Source of the DNA: Haloarcula taiwanensis
GTDB lineage: Archaea > Halobacteriota > Halobacteria > Halobacteriales > Haloarculaceae
Assembly: GCA_002844335.1 (NCBI GenBank)
Contig: CP019154.1
Coordinates: 1,984,001-2,048,000 of the forward strand
Reading direction: 5' to 3'
Length of the DNA stretch: 64,000 nt
A model generated the notes under the pieces. That model saw nothing but the letters and a program-made list of their open reading frames with translations. It searched no databases and was not told where the DNA came from. This document shows positions 27,225-36,620 of the stretch, piece after piece (position 1 is the stretch's first letter; every line of letters starts with the position of its first letter). A program made the position numbers and the translations under genes.

Positions 27225-27332
27225 ACACCGACCTTAGATCTACGGGCCTAAAGCTTAGTTCGTCTCTCGGTTTCCGGGGACTAAACCAACCTTGATAACC
27301 CCACACGTCGAATCTACGAATTGTGAAGAACG

Positions 27333-28475
27333 ATGGATATTGCTGATATCGCCACCAGAGAATTTGTCGAGGTTGACGCCAACAAGCGCTTGGGGAAAGT
27401 CCGGTCTATCTTCGAACGCGAGAACCCCAAGGGTATCATCGTCACGGAAGACGGTGACTACGCTGGCGTTATCACGCAGAAACAGCTGGTCCAGTCCCAT
27501 GTCGAGGACAACGCGAAAGCGGGGGCGATGACGCGCTCGGCGCCGAAAGTCGAGCGCACCGACGACGTGCGCGAGGTCGCGCGCGTCCTCGTCGAGGGTG
27601 GTGTCAAGCTCGCGCCGGTGTTCGAGGCGGGCGAGCTCTGGGGTATCGTCACCGAGGACGATATCCTCGACGCGGTTCTCGACAACCTCGACGCACTGCG
27701 CGTCGAGGACATCTACACGCAGGACGTCATCACAGTCTCTGAGGACACCAACGTCGGGCAAGTCGTCAACCTCCTCCGGAAACACGGCATCTCCCGGCTT
27801 CCGGTACTTGGTGACGACGACGGCCTGACTGGGATGGTCACGCGTCACGACATCGTCGACGTGGTCGTCCGGGACATGAACAAGACGACGCGGGGCGACC
27901 GCTCCGGCGAAGTCGAGCGCGTGCTCGACATGCCGGTCTACGACGTAATGAGCAGTCCGGTGGAGACGGCAAAGCTCGGCGACTCCGTCGAGAACGCCGT
28001 CGCGCGGATGCTCGAAAACGACTTCGCCGGGCTCGTCGTCACGCCGGAAGAGGACGACACCCACGTCGCCGGCATCCTCACGAAGACCGACGTGCTCCGT
28101 GCGCTGACCTACACCGAAGAAGAGCACATGGACGTCCAGATCACGAATATAAAACTGCTGGACACCATCTCCCGTGCGGATATCCGGGCCGACATCGAGA
28201 CGGTCGCGGACAAGTACGGAGCGATGCAGGTCCAGCACGCGCACGTCCGGTTCCACGAGCACAAGGAGAAGCTCCGTGGCACGCCGCTCATCCAGTGTCA
28301 GATCCGCCTGCGCACCAACAAGGGTCAGGCGGCCGGCTCCGGTGAGGGCTACGGCGCTGAAACCGCCTTCAACGTCGCGCTCGACAAGCTAGAACGCAAC
28401 GTCCTCGAACTGAAAGGCGTTCAGGCCGACGAGGAGTACCGCGGCCAGCTCCTCCGTAAGCTCGGCGAGCTATAA
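27333..28475 (+). CDS. Four-CBS-domain protein with C-terminal ribosome-modulator-like domain
   Basis: The protein has 380 residues. Four CBS repeats are visible: from DIATREFVEVDANK, from AGAMTRSAPKVERTDDV, from VEDIYTQDVITVSEDTN and from PVYDVMSSPVETAKLGD. CBS pairs bind adenine nucleotides or SAM. The C-terminal 110 residues (VQITNIKLLDT, MQVQHAHVRFHEHKE, QCQIRLRTNKG, AFNVALDKLERNV) resemble HPF/RaiA-type ribosome hibernation domains. An energy-sensing ribosome-associated role is an inference. It is divergent from the lycopene cyclase-domain gene. Confidence 0.82.
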   Translation: MDIADIATREFVEVDANKRLGKVRSIFERENPKGIIVTEDGDYAGVITQKQLVQSHVEDNAKAGAMTRSAPKVERTDDVREVARVLVEGGVKLAPVFEAGELWGIVTEDDILDAVLDNLDALRVEDIYTQDVITVSEDTNVGQVVNLLRKHGISRLPVLGDDDGLTGMVTRHDIVDVVVRDMNKTTRGDRSGEVERVLDMPVYDVMSSPVETAKLGDSVENAVARMLENDFAGLVVTPEEDDTHVAGILTKTDVLRALTYTEEEHMDVQITNIKLLDTISRADIRADIETVADKYGAMQVQHAHVRFHEHKEKLRGTPLIQCQIRLRTNKGQAAGSGEGYGAETAFNVALDKLERNVLELKGVQADEEYRGQLLRKLGEL

Positions 28476-28492
28476 CCGGATACTCGTTTTTT

Positions 28493-29506
28493 CTATCGCT
28501 CGGCGACCTGCACGAGCTGCTTGCCGATGTTCTCGCCCTCAAACAGCCCGAGGAACGCGTCGGGCGCGTTCTCGATGCCTTCGGTGACGGTTTCTCGGTA
28601 GGAAATGTCGCCCGAGGCGACCCACTGACCGAGCTGCTTCGTCGCTTCCTCGAACCGCGGCTCGAAGTCGGAGACGAGAAGCCCTTCGACGGTTGCCCGG
28701 GACTGGATGACCTGAGTCAGCTTGCGCGGCCCCATCGGGACCTCCTCGCTGTTGTACAGCGAGATCTGTCCGCAGACGGCGACGCGCGCGTCGGTGTTGA
28801 GTCGCGTGAACACCGCGTCGGTGATCGGGCCGCCGACGTTGTCGAAGTAGGCGTCGACGCCGTCCGGCGCGGCCTCGTCCAGCGCGGCCCGGTAGTCGTC
28901 GGTCGTTTTGTAGTTGATGCCAGCGTCGAAGCCGAGGTCGTCTTCGAGGAACGAGACTTTCTCGTCGGAGCCGGCGAAACCGACGACGCGTGCGCCCTGG
29001 AGCTTGGCGAGCTGACCCGCCACGGAGCCGACGGCGCCCGCAGCGCCGGTGACGACGAACGTGTCGCCGGCCGCAGGCTGCGCGACTTCCCGCGTGCCGA
29101 AGTACGCTGTCAGACCCGGCATCCCTAAGACGCCGAGCGCTGTCGAAATGGGTGCGAGCTCCGGATTGACTTCTGTGAGCACCGGTCCGGGCGCTGTGGC
29201 GTACTCCGCCCACTCTAGCTCGCCGGTGACGACATCGCCCTCGTCAAAACGTGCACCGTTGGACTCGACAACCTCACCGACGACAGCACCCTTGAGCGCG
29301 TCGCCCACATCCCACGGGTCCGCATACGATTCGCTGTCTCGCATCCGGTCACGCATATACGGGTCGACAGAGAGGTACAGCGTCTTGATGAGTACCTCGC
29401 CGGGCCCCGGGTCCGGGATCTCTTCCTCGGAAAGCTCGAACGTATCGTGGTCGGGCGTCCCTTCGGGGCGCTTCGCCAGCCGGTAAACGCGGTTTGTGTT
29501 CGACAT
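28493..29506 (-). CDS. NADP-dependent medium-chain oxidoreductase (prostaglandin/alkenal reductase type)
   Basis: This zinc-independent MDR-family enzyme has 337 residues. The nucleotide-binding site is VVTGAAGAVGSVAGQLAKLQG, the N-terminus carries YLSVDPYMRDRM, and DAYFDNVGGPITDAVF follows, as in alkenal double-bond and prostaglandin reductases. It probably reduces activated C=C bonds with NADPH; the natural substrate is not known. A GTG lies directly before the chosen ATG at 29506. A TATA box (forward-strand GGTTTTATAGT, 29562-29572) precedes it. Confidence 0.88.
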   Translation of the reverse strand: MSNTNRVYRLAKRPEGTPDHDTFELSEEEIPDPGPGEVLIKTLYLSVDPYMRDRMRDSESYADPWDVGDALKGAVVGEVVESNGARFDEGDVVTGELEWAEYATAPGPVLTEVNPELAPISTALGVLGMPGLTAYFGTREVAQPAAGDTFVVTGAAGAVGSVAGQLAKLQGARVVGFAGSDEKVSFLEDDLGFDAGINYKTTDDYRAALDEAAPDGVDAYFDNVGGPITDAVFTRLNTDARVAVCGQISLYNSEEVPMGPRKLTQVIQSRATVEGLLVSDFEPRFEEATKQLGQWVASGDISYRETVTEGIENAPDAFLGLFEGENIGKQLVQVAER

Positions 29507-29689
29507 CACCCCTCATACACTTGCGACTTGAAAGGGGGCTTCGAAAGGAGAAACAAGCACCGGTTTTATAGTTTATCTAATAATTATCCACGGGTATTGT
29601 GCAGCCACGAGGGATGCATCGCTGATCGAGAGCGGTGAAGCGGAAAACGCGTTCAAATCAAGCGAGAAGCAGTATCGAGGTCGCCGGCG

Positions 29690-31915
29690 TTACTGGAAGC
29701 CGATCCGGCCGCCGGTTCCAGCCTGACGCTGTGGGCTGGAACCCCCTCTGAACTCCTCTTCCATCTGCTCGTAGTACTCGCGGATGTCGTCGGTAATCGT
29801 CGGACGCACGCTGTCCATCGCCTGCCGGAAGTGGCGCATCTCGACTTCCTCCGCGTCGTCGTCCTCACGGAGCGCCTCGATAGCGGCCTCACGGGCAATG
29901 GATTCGAGGTCCGAGCCGACGAAGCCCTCGCTGACTTCGGCCAGTTCACGCAGGCTCACATCGGGCGACAGCGGCGTGTCGTCCGTGTGGATCTTCAGGA
30001 TCTGCTCGCGGCCCTCGATATCGGGCTCGCCGATCATCACCAGCCGGTCGAACCGGCCCGAGCGGATGAGGGCCGGGTCGATCATGTCCGGGCGGTTGGT
30101 CGCGCCGATGACCATCACGTCCTCCATCTCTTCGAGCCCGTCGAGTTCGGTCAGGAGCTGGTTGACGACGCGTTCGGAGACGTTCGACCCCATCTCGCCG
30201 CCCCGACCCGGTGCCAGCGAGTCGAGTTCGTCGAAGAAGATGATGGTCGGGGCGACCTGGCGAGCCTTCCGGAACGTCTGGCGGATGGCCTTCTCGCTCT
30301 CGCCGACCCACTTGCTGAGTAGTTGCGGCCCGCGGACCGAGATGAAGTTCGCGTCCGTCTCGTTGGCGACAGCTTTCGCCATGAGCGTCTTTCCGGTGCC
30401 GGGCGGACCGTACAGCAACACGCCCGACGGCGGCGTCACGCCCATGCGCTCGAACTTCTCCGGGGAGTTCATCGGCCACTCGACGGCCTCCTGGACCTGC
30501 TCTTTGGGCTCGCTGAGGCCGCCGACGCTGTCCCAGGACACCTTCGGGAGTTCCACCAGCACTTCCCGCATCGCCGACGGACTCACCTCGTTGAGCGCGC
30601 CCTTGAAGTCGTCGCGCTTGATTATCATGCGGTCGATGAGGCTCGGCGGGATGTCCTCCTCGTCCAAGTCGATTTCGGGGAGGTAGCGCCGGAGCGCCTT
30701 CATCGCGGCCTCCTTGGTCAGACTCTCGATGTCGGCTCCGACGAAGCCGTGCGTGTCCGTCGCCAGTTTGGCGAGGTTCACGTCGTCAGACAGCGGCATG
30801 CCGCGGGTGTGAATCTGGAGGATTTCCTCGCGGCCGACCTCGTCGGGCACGCCGATCTCGATTTCGCGGTCGAAGCGGCCGGGGCGGCGAAGCGCCGGGT
30901 CCACGCTGTCGACGCGGTTGGTCGCGGCGATGACGATGACCTGGCCCCGCGATTCGAGGCCGTCCATCATCGTCAGCAGTTGGGCGACGACGCGGCGCTC
31001 GACCTCGCCGGTCACGTCCTCGCGCTTGGGCGCGATGGAGTCCAGTTCGTCGATGAAGATAATCGAGGGCGATTCCTCGCTCGCGTCCTCGAATATCTCG
31101 CGTAACTGCTGTTCCGATTCGCCGTAGTACTTCGAGATTATCTCGGGGCCGGCGATAGAGAAGAAACTGGCGGAGGTTTCGTTGGCGACGGCCTTCGCGA
31201 GCAGGGTCTTCCCGGTGCCGGGCGGCCCGTGGAGCAAGACCCCCTGTGGCGGCTCGATGCCGAGCTTCTTGAATATCTGGGGGTGTTTCATCGGCAGCTC
31301 GACCATCTCGCGGACCCGCTGAATCTCGTTTTGGAGGCCGCCGATGTCCTCGTAGGTGATGCCGCCGCCGGTCTTCTCGAACCCGGAGATGGGTTCCTCG
31401 CGGAGTTCGACCTCGGTGTCCTCAGTGATGAGACAGACGCCCTCCGGCTCGGTCTCGACTGCGATGAGCGGGATGGCCTGTCCGGGCGAGCGCATGAACG
31501 GGTGGTTCGTCGAGGACATCACGGGGACGATGTCGCGCTCGACGACCGGCCGCTTGAGAATCTGGCGTTTGACCATGCCGGCGGCGTCGGAGCCGAACTG
31601 GACCGATGCCTCCTCGGGCGGGGCGAGCACGAGCTTGTCGGCCTTCTCGGCCTCGGCCTTGCGGATGGTGACCCGCTCGCCGATGCCCACGTCTGCGTTC
31701 TGGCGCGTGAAGCCGTCGATGCGGACGGTGTCGGTGTTCCAGTCCTGTCGGTCGGCCCGCCACACCTTGGCCGCGGTCGTATCGCTCCCTTCTATCTCGA
31801 TGATGTCGCCGGGGGAAAGCTTGAGATGCAGCAGCGTGTCGGGGTCGAGTCGGGCGATGCCGCGCCCCGAGTCGTTCGGGTACGCCTTCGCCACTTCCAA
31901 TTGGACTTCGTTCAT
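29690..31915 (-). CDS. cdc48: Cdc48/VAT-type AAA+ ATPase (CdcH)
   Basis: This is the archaeal p97 homologue, a hexameric unfoldase that feeds the proteasome. It has 741 residues: the N domain (about 1-190, double-psi barrel plus CDC48_2), D1 with [13 protein letters not shown] and [14 protein letters not shown], and D2 with [13 protein letters not shown] and [14 protein letters not shown]. Both domains keep Sensor 1 (AATNR, GATNR) and the arginine fingers, so both should hydrolyse ATP. The C-terminus ends in [18 protein letters not shown], a flexible tail. It is monocistronic and divergent from a universal stress protein gene. Haloarchaea often carry several paralogues. Confidence 0.97.
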   Translation of the reverse strand: MNEVQLEVAKAYPNDSGRGIARLDPDTLLHLKLSPGDIIEIEGSDTTAAKVWRADRQDWNTDTVRIDGFTRQNADVGIGERVTIRKAEAEKADKLVLAPPEEASVQFGSDAAGMVKRQILKRPVVERDIVPVMSSTNHPFMRSPGQAIPLIAVETEPEGVCLITEDTEVELREEPISGFEKTGGGITYEDIGGLQNEIQRVREMVELPMKHPQIFKKLGIEPPQGVLLHGPPGTGKTLLAKAVANETSASFFSIAGPEIISKYYGESEQQLREIFEDASEESPSIIFIDELDSIAPKREDVTGEVERRVVAQLLTMMDGLESRGQVIVIAATNRVDSVDPALRRPGRFDREIEIGVPDEVGREEILQIHTRGMPLSDDVNLAKLATDTHGFVGADIESLTKEAAMKALRRYLPEIDLDEEDIPPSLIDRMIIKRDDFKGALNEVSPSAMREVLVELPKVSWDSVGGLSEPKEQVQEAVEWPMNSPEKFERMGVTPPSGVLLYGPPGTGKTLMAKAVANETDANFISVRGPQLLSKWVGESEKAIRQTFRKARQVAPTIIFFDELDSLAPGRGGEMGSNVSERVVNQLLTELDGLEEMEDVMVIGATNRPDMIDPALIRSGRFDRLVMIGEPDIEGREQILKIHTDDTPLSPDVSLRELAEVSEGFVGSDLESIAREAAIEALREDDDAEEVEMRHFRQAMDSVRPTITDDIREYYEQMEEEFRGGSSPQRQAGTGGRIGFQ

Positions 31916-32017
31916 AGTAGAGCCTGCTTACAACGAACTCGGGTAGCCCCGGAGATATGCTTTATGCTACCGGCGGCCAAGACGCAGGGCGACGGGTTTA
32001 TATGATACCTAATAACA

Positions 32018-32036
32018 TACCGCACAGCATGCGGTA
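32018..32036. promoter_or_regulatory. Inverted repeat between cdc48 and the universal stress gene
   Basis: TACCGCA and TGCGGTA face each other across CAGCA, a perfect 7-bp palindrome in the 200-base divergent gap. It lies some 50 bases upstream of the universal stress TATA box (TTTCATAA, 32086-32093) and just beyond a TATA-like stretch usable by cdc48 (forward-strand GTTTATATGA near 31997). It could bind a regulator acting on one or both genes. Confidence 0.4.
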
Positions 32037-32115
32037 ATAGCCTCTGTTTTGGGACGCAGTGACACAGGCTGCCGCCATCGCCGCGTTTCATAAGGCTGGA
32101 CCCGATAGCGCCGAT

Positions 32116-32532
32116 ATGGTATTTCTTGTTCCCTTCGATGGGTCACCGCTTGCAGATGCCGCACTCGACCGCGCCGTCACCTACGCTGGAGCGCTTGACG
32201 AGGATGTCGTCGCCGTCGCGTTCATCCCCACTGGGGCCGACTACGCCGAGCGCCGCCGACGCGTCGACCCCACTGAAGACTTCGCCGCCGAAACCGCCGC
32301 AGATGACCTCAGACGCAAGATCGAGGAGGCGACCGACGACTCCGAACTCCGCTACGACGACGTGAGCGCCCACTCCACCAGTGAATTGTCGACGACGATC
32401 AGGCAGACCGCCCGAGACGTTGACGCCAGCGTCGTGTTCCTCGGTAGCGACGACACCGAAGACATCGTCGTCCCCATCGGCGAAGTCACAGACGGCGAGT
32501 CCTACGACATCCACATCGTCCGCCAGACGTGA
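32116..32532 (+). CDS. Universal stress protein (UspA family)
   Basis: The protein has 138 residues and one Usp domain: VFLVPFDGSPLADAALDRAV at the start, then a helix-rich middle and the last strand DASVVFLGSDDTEDIVVPIGEV. The usual ATP-binding G-x2-G-x9-G-(S/T) motif is not clear, so it may be a non-ATP-binding member. The ATG at 32116 is chosen because TTTCATAA lies 26 bases before it, giving a leaderless mRNA. larC follows after about 45 bases. Confidence 0.88.
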   Translation: MVFLVPFDGSPLADAALDRAVTYAGALDEDVVAVAFIPTGADYAERRRRVDPTEDFAAETAADDLRRKIEEATDDSELRYDDVSAHSTSELSTTIRQTARDVDASVVFLGSDDTEDIVVPIGEVTDGESYDIHIVRQT

Positions 32533-32578
32533 GGCTGTAGCGAGAGGGCTTTTACCGGCCCAGCCTGACTCTCCGGGT

Positions 32579-33895
32579 ATGCGAACACTCGCTTTCGATG
32601 GCCGGATAGGTGCTGCCGGCGACATGCTGCTGGGGGCACTACTGGCCGCCGGGGCCGACCGCGAGGCTCTGTCGCCGGTTGAAGACGCGCTGGACGTCGA
32701 ATACGCCGTCTCCGCGGTGGACCGCTCAGGGATTGCTGCAACGCGCGTCGACGTACTGCTGACCGACGCCGACGATGTCGACGATTCTCACGACGACCAG
32801 TCGCATTCTCACTCCCACGACCATGACGAGGGACACGGCCACGCTGGGGACGACGACGCACACCCACACACCCACGAAGACCACGACCACACCCACGCTG
32901 AGGGGCGCGGCCCGAGCCGAACGTACGCCGAGGTCGTCGAACTCGTCGGGGAGATGGACCTCCCGGCGACAGTGCGAACGGACGCGCTGGCGATATTCGA
33001 GATACTCGGCGAGGCCGAGGCGTCTGTCCACGGGACGGATCTCGACGACACGCACTTTCACGAGGTCGGGGCCGACGACGCCATCGCTGATATCGTCGGC
33101 GTCTGCCTCCTGCTGGACGACCTCGACATCGAGCGGGTCGTAACGACACCGCTGGCGACGGGCGGCGGGACTGTCGAGATGAGCCACGGCAGTTACCCGG
33201 TCCCGACTCCCGCAGTAGTTGCAATCGCGGAGCAAGCCGACTGGTCGCTGCAGGGTGGCCCCATCGACAGGGAACTCCTGACGCCGACCGGCGCGGCGAT
33301 TCTCGCCCACATCGCTGACGGGACCGACTCGTTGCCACCGCTCGATCTCGACGCGTCAGGCTACGGCGCTGGCGGCTGGGACCTCGACGACCGCCCCAAC
33401 GTCTTGCGGGCCATGGTCGGCGACGGCGCGGGGCGGCTCCGCCGCGATGAAATCACGGTCCTCGAAACGAACGTCGACGACGTCCCACCCGAAGTGCTTG
33501 GCGACCTCCAGCGCTCGCTCCCGGAGGTCGGCGCACGCGACGTGTCGATAGTGCCGACGACGATGAAGAAGTCCCGGCCCGGCCACATCGTGAAGGTCAT
33601 CTGCAGGCCGGAAGACGCCGAGCGGGTCGCGCGCCGCCTCGCCGAAGCGACCGGGACGCTCGGCGTGCGCGAGTCCGGGGCCGGTCACCGCTGGGTCGCC
33701 GACCGGGAGTACAAGACGGTCGCGCTCTCCGTCGACGGCGAGCAGTTCGAGGTCACGGTCAAAGTCGCAAGTGACACTGACGGCACAGTGTTCGACGTGA
33801 GCGCGGAGTACGACGACGCCGCGGCCGTCGCGGACGCGACCGGGCTCCCCGTCCGGGCGGTTATGCAGCGAGCCGAGCGGATGGTGCGGGAATAG
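32579..33895 (+). CDS. larC: Nickel-pincer cofactor biosynthesis protein LarC, with His-rich insert
   Basis: LarC inserts nickel into the pincer cofactor of lactate racemase and related LarA enzymes. The protein has 438 residues: FDGRIGAAGDMLLGALLAAG at the N-terminus, FHEVGADDAIADIVG, ATGGGTVEMSHGSYPVP, LLTPTGAAIL, then ETNVDDVPPEV and the C-terminal half with MKKSRPGHIVKVIC. Between about residues 68 and 112 is a stretch very rich in His and Asp (SHSHSHDHDEGHGH and similar), a likely metal store. In Lactobacillus, LarC is made by a programmed frameshift; here it is a single frame. No larA, larB or larE is in the window. Confidence 0.93.
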   Translation: MRTLAFDGRIGAAGDMLLGALLAAGADREALSPVEDALDVEYAVSAVDRSGIAATRVDVLLTDADDVDDSHDDQSHSHSHDHDEGHGHAGDDDAHPHTHEDHDHTHAEGRGPSRTYAEVVELVGEMDLPATVRTDALAIFEILGEAEASVHGTDLDDTHFHEVGADDAIADIVGVCLLLDDLDIERVVTTPLATGGGTVEMSHGSYPVPTPAVVAIAEQADWSLQGGPIDRELLTPTGAAILAHIADGTDSLPPLDLDASGYGAGGWDLDDRPNVLRAMVGDGAGRLRRDEITVLETNVDDVPPEVLGDLQRSLPEVGARDVSIVPTTMKKSRPGHIVKVICRPEDAERVARRLAEATGTLGVRESGAGHRWVADREYKTVALSVDGEQFEVTVKVASDTDGTVFDVSAEYDDAAAVADATGLPVRAVMQRAERMVRE

Positions 33896-33898
33896 CCG

Positions 33899-34684
33899 CT
33901 ACTCGTCGGCCGTGTTCGGGTCGGAGTCGCCCTCGTCTCCGTCCCCGACCGCAGTGTCGCTGTCGTGTTCGGCCAGCGCCTCCTCGACGGTGAGCGCGCC
34001 GGTGGCGACCTTTCGGGCCAGCCCCTCGCTGATTGCCCGGTTCGTCTCGCTTGCCTCCCGCGAGCGGTCCTTGATCTTCTGGAGTTCGCCGGCGGTGGGT
34101 TCGATGGTTCGGCTCTCGATTTCCTCGCCGTCGAGCCGGGCGATGTTGACCGCGGCCAGCACGTCACCCATTCCGCGTGCGCCGGACCCGAGATACGGCG
34201 TCGTCCCCGTTTCGTCGACCAACTCCACCGGCACGGACTGAATCTCGTCGATGATGCGCGCGCCGACGAGCCGTGCACCGTCGCCGATGCGGACGACCGG
34301 GTCGACCGCGTCCTCGACTTCATCGCGAACGATGTCGGTGATTTCCGCCACAGGTACCTGAAACGCCGCGACGACCATATCGCCGTGGAGAATCGCGACA
34401 CCCGGCCGTTCGCCGGGGTCGATACCGATGACGGTTCGACCGTCACCACCCCGGAGTGTCGAGATGACGGTTTCGACGGCTCGACGCGGTGTGTCCGGGT
34501 CCGCCTGCACGAGGTCGACGCCGTCGGGGATTTCGACCGATTCCCCGGCCGCGATGACCGCGACCTCCGCCTCCTCGGGCCATTGGTCGCCCGGTTCGAT
34601 AGTTGTGAACGCCACGCCACGGTCGCGCAGCTCGTTGACGACACCGTGGTACACTTCGAAGTCCGCTGTGGCGACGACAATCAC
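33899..34684 (-). CDS. RNase H-fold (RuvC/YqgF-like) protein, COG2433-related
   Basis: The protein has 261 residues. After an N-terminal alpha/beta region (MIVVATADFEVYHGVV) comes VIGIDPGERPGVAIL, which carries the first acid of the RuvC/RNase H fold, followed by a strand-helix pattern and VVRIGDGARLVGARI. The C-terminal part QKIKDRSREASETNRAISEG is helical. Archaeal members of this group have no proven substrate. It converges on larC with three bases between the stops. Confidence 0.7.
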   Translation of the reverse strand: MIVVATADFEVYHGVVNELRDRGVAFTTIEPGDQWPEEAEVAVIAAGESVEIPDGVDLVQADPDTPRRAVETVISTLRGGDGRTVIGIDPGERPGVAILHGDMVVAAFQVPVAEITDIVRDEVEDAVDPVVRIGDGARLVGARIIDEIQSVPVELVDETGTTPYLGSGARGMGDVLAAVNIARLDGEEIESRTIEPTAGELQKIKDRSREASETNRAISEGLARKVATGALTVEEALAEHDSDTAVGDGDEGDSDPNTADE

Positions 34685-34847
34685 AACCGGAGTTCGGACG
34701 CCGATTACTTACAGATATGGGAGTCCGTTAGTCCACGTTTGTGCTCTAGATATTTACCAGACACCATTGGATACATCGAGTTGGGGACATCTACGATTCC
34801 TATTATATTTGATAGGATTTTTATAACAGCTAACTGGACTGCTAGTG

Positions 34848-35678
34848 ATGCGTCCGGTGGTTCGCACTGACGGAGCAGGCGCGGCTTCCGACCCACTGTT
34901 CAGTGGTGCCAGCGGAGCCTATCTGGGCTTGCTTCTGGCACCGCCGATTGTACCGGGGCTGAAGTGGGTCGGCGTTACCGAAGCGTGGGCGCTCTACGCC
35001 GCGCTGGTCGGGACGGTGACCGCTGTGACCACCGTAATAGGATGGCTGCTCTCCAGTCGACCGGCAGTAGCCGTTACAGTCGGCGCGACTCGCGCCCGGT
35101 GGCTTCCAGCGGCGATCGCGGCCGTGTACGCCGCCGTCGGCTTTGCGTCGCTGGAGATGAGTGGTGTCAGTGGCGTGCTGGCGTTTTTTTTCGGCTTGCT
35201 AGCCGTTTTGCTCGGAGTCGCTGTCGCGGTTATGTCACAGACACGGTACACTGCGGCAGTTACCGCAGGGGCGGAGGAGTTGACCCGCTGGCGAGCGAGC
35301 TGGCCCGAGTCTGCACAGCGTCGGCGGTTGCACGTCGGCGGAGCCATCGCTAGCGTCGCGACCATCGGGTTCGCCGTCGGTGCGGTGTTCGATATCGCCC
35401 TGCTCCAGTACGTCAGTCAGGTGCTGTTCCCGTCCGGCTTCGTCCTTCTCTCGACAGGCGGAACCCGAACCGTCGTGGCGACCGAGCGCGGTCTGGAAGT
35501 CAGACTCCCAATTGCCAGACGGTTCTACGCCTGGGAAGAACTGGAATCTTACGAGCTCGACGCCGAGTCGCTCGTCATCACCCGCAGATGGGGGACTGCC
35601 CTCCGGTTTGCAACAGCCGACATCGACGACGTGTCCCTCGCCGAGTGGACGCTGGCCGAACGGCTTTCGGACGACTGA
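34848..35678 (+). CDS. Five-helix membrane protein with C-terminal PH-like domain
   Basis: The protein has 276 residues. Hydrophobic helices lie at YLGLLLAPPIVPGLKWV, YAALVGTVTAVTTVIGWLL, WLPAAIAAVYAAVGFASL, VLAFFFGLLAVLLGVAVAVM and GFAVGAVFDIALLQYVSQV. The last 70 residues (GLEVRLPIARRFYAWEELES, LVITRRWGTALRF) look like a small PH-like beta domain of the kind found in bacterial YdbS/YvbH proteins. The TATA box TTTTTATAA (34818-34826) is 25 bases before the ATG, so the mRNA is leaderless. The function is unknown. Confidence 0.75.
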   Translation: MRPVVRTDGAGAASDPLFSGASGAYLGLLLAPPIVPGLKWVGVTEAWALYAALVGTVTAVTTVIGWLLSSRPAVAVTVGATRARWLPAAIAAVYAAVGFASLEMSGVSGVLAFFFGLLAVLLGVAVAVMSQTRYTAAVTAGAEELTRWRASWPESAQRRRLHVGGAIASVATIGFAVGAVFDIALLQYVSQVLFPSGFVLLSTGGTRTVVATERGLEVRLPIARRFYAWEELESYELDAESLVITRRWGTALRFATADIDDVSLAEWTLAERLSDD

Positions 35679-35702
35679 CAGCAGTGTCGTCAGGTACCAG
35701 TG

Positions 35703-35710
35703 TTTTTATC
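35703..35710 (+). promoter_or_regulatory. TATA box of radB
   Basis: TTTTTATC lies about 25 bases before the GTG at 35733. That is the normal archaeal spacing to a transcription start and implies a leaderless radB mRNA. It also decides the start codon, because the longer frame beginning at 35700 would start upstream of the TATA box. Confidence 0.6.
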
Positions 35711-35732
35711 CGAACCTGCCCAACCCCTGCCC

Positions 35733-36443
35733 GTGAGCGAGTACGTCCCGACCGGGTGTGACGCTATTGACGACCTCCTGGGTGGTGGGCTGGAGCGCGG
35801 TGCGGTCACACAGGTGTACGGCCCGCCGGCGGCCGGCAAGACCAACTTCGCCCTGTCGGCGGTGATGGAAGTCGCCGCTGCCGGCGACGCGGCGCTGTAC
35901 ATCGACACTGAAGGACTCTCGGCCGACCGGATGGAACAGGTCGCTAGCGGCCGCGCTCGCGGGACCGCCCAGACCGTGGACGACCTCGCCGGCCGCCTCA
36001 TCATCACCGAGGCGCTGGACTACGACGAGCAGGCCGAGGCCGTCCAGGACGCCGCGGAGTTCGCCGCCGAGGTCGAACTCATCGTGCTCGACAGCGCGAC
36101 CGGGTTCTATCGACTCCGCCGCGACGACGAGGACGGCGGTGAGACGCTTCGGGACGTGGCCCGCCAGATTACCCACCTGCTCTCGCTGGCCCGCAAACAC
36201 GACCTCGCGGTCCTGTTTACGAACCAGGTGTTTACCGACCCCGACAGCGACCGCTCAACGGCGCTCGGCGGCCATACCCTCAACCACTGGTCGGGCGCAA
36301 TCGTCCGCCTGGACCGGTTCCGCGGCGGCAACCGCCGCGCCACACTGGAGAAACACCGCGCCAAACCGGCCGGCGACACGGCCCAGTTCCGCATCACCGA
36401 CTCGGGACTTGTAGGCGACGACACGCCCGAGACGCCGCAGTAG
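35733..36443 (+). CDS. radB: DNA repair and recombination protein RadB
   Basis: This archaeal RecA/RadA paralogue lacks the N-terminal domain of RadA. It has 236 residues. TGCDAIDDLLGGGLERGAVT leads to the Walker A GPPAAGKTNF, and the Walker B is VELIVLDSATG. LFTNQVFTDPDS and LGGHTLNHWSGAIVRLDRF match RadB. It assists RadA in homologous recombination. The GTG start at 35733 is supported by the TATA box and by the family N-terminus SEYVPTGCDAIDDLL. A strong hairpin terminator follows. Confidence 0.95.
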   Translation: MSEYVPTGCDAIDDLLGGGLERGAVTQVYGPPAAGKTNFALSAVMEVAAAGDAALYIDTEGLSADRMEQVASGRARGTAQTVDDLAGRLIITEALDYDEQAEAVQDAAEFAAEVELIVLDSATGFYRLRRDDEDGGETLRDVARQITHLLSLARKHDLAVLFTNQVFTDPDSDRSTALGGHTLNHWSGAIVRLDRFRGGNRRATLEKHRAKPAGDTAQFRITDSGLVGDDTPETPQ

Positions 36444-36535
36444 CCCGCCCTAACTGCTGAACCAGTCGGGCACGGGCCGTCGCGGTTCTGTGGCCGTTCG
36501 ACGCATACCGCGCGAGCGGAGCGAGCGCGGTTTCA

Positions 36536-36566
36536 CCGAGCACGGCTCGCCGTGCTCGGCCTTTTT
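36536..36566 (+). terminator. Hairpin terminator after radB
   Basis: CCGAGCACGG and CCGTGCTCGG form a perfect 10-bp stem with a four-base loop and are followed by CTTTTTC. It lies between the convergent radB and phoU genes. Just before it (36509-36531) is a second GC-rich hairpin, CCGCGC...GCGCGG, around GAGCGGAGCGAG, a motif often seen in haloarchaeal intergenic regions. Confidence 0.7.
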
Positions 36567-36620
36567 CATGACCGTTTTTCGAGGAGCGGTCGCCCCCGGC
36601 GACCCGACGACGAAAAAGGT

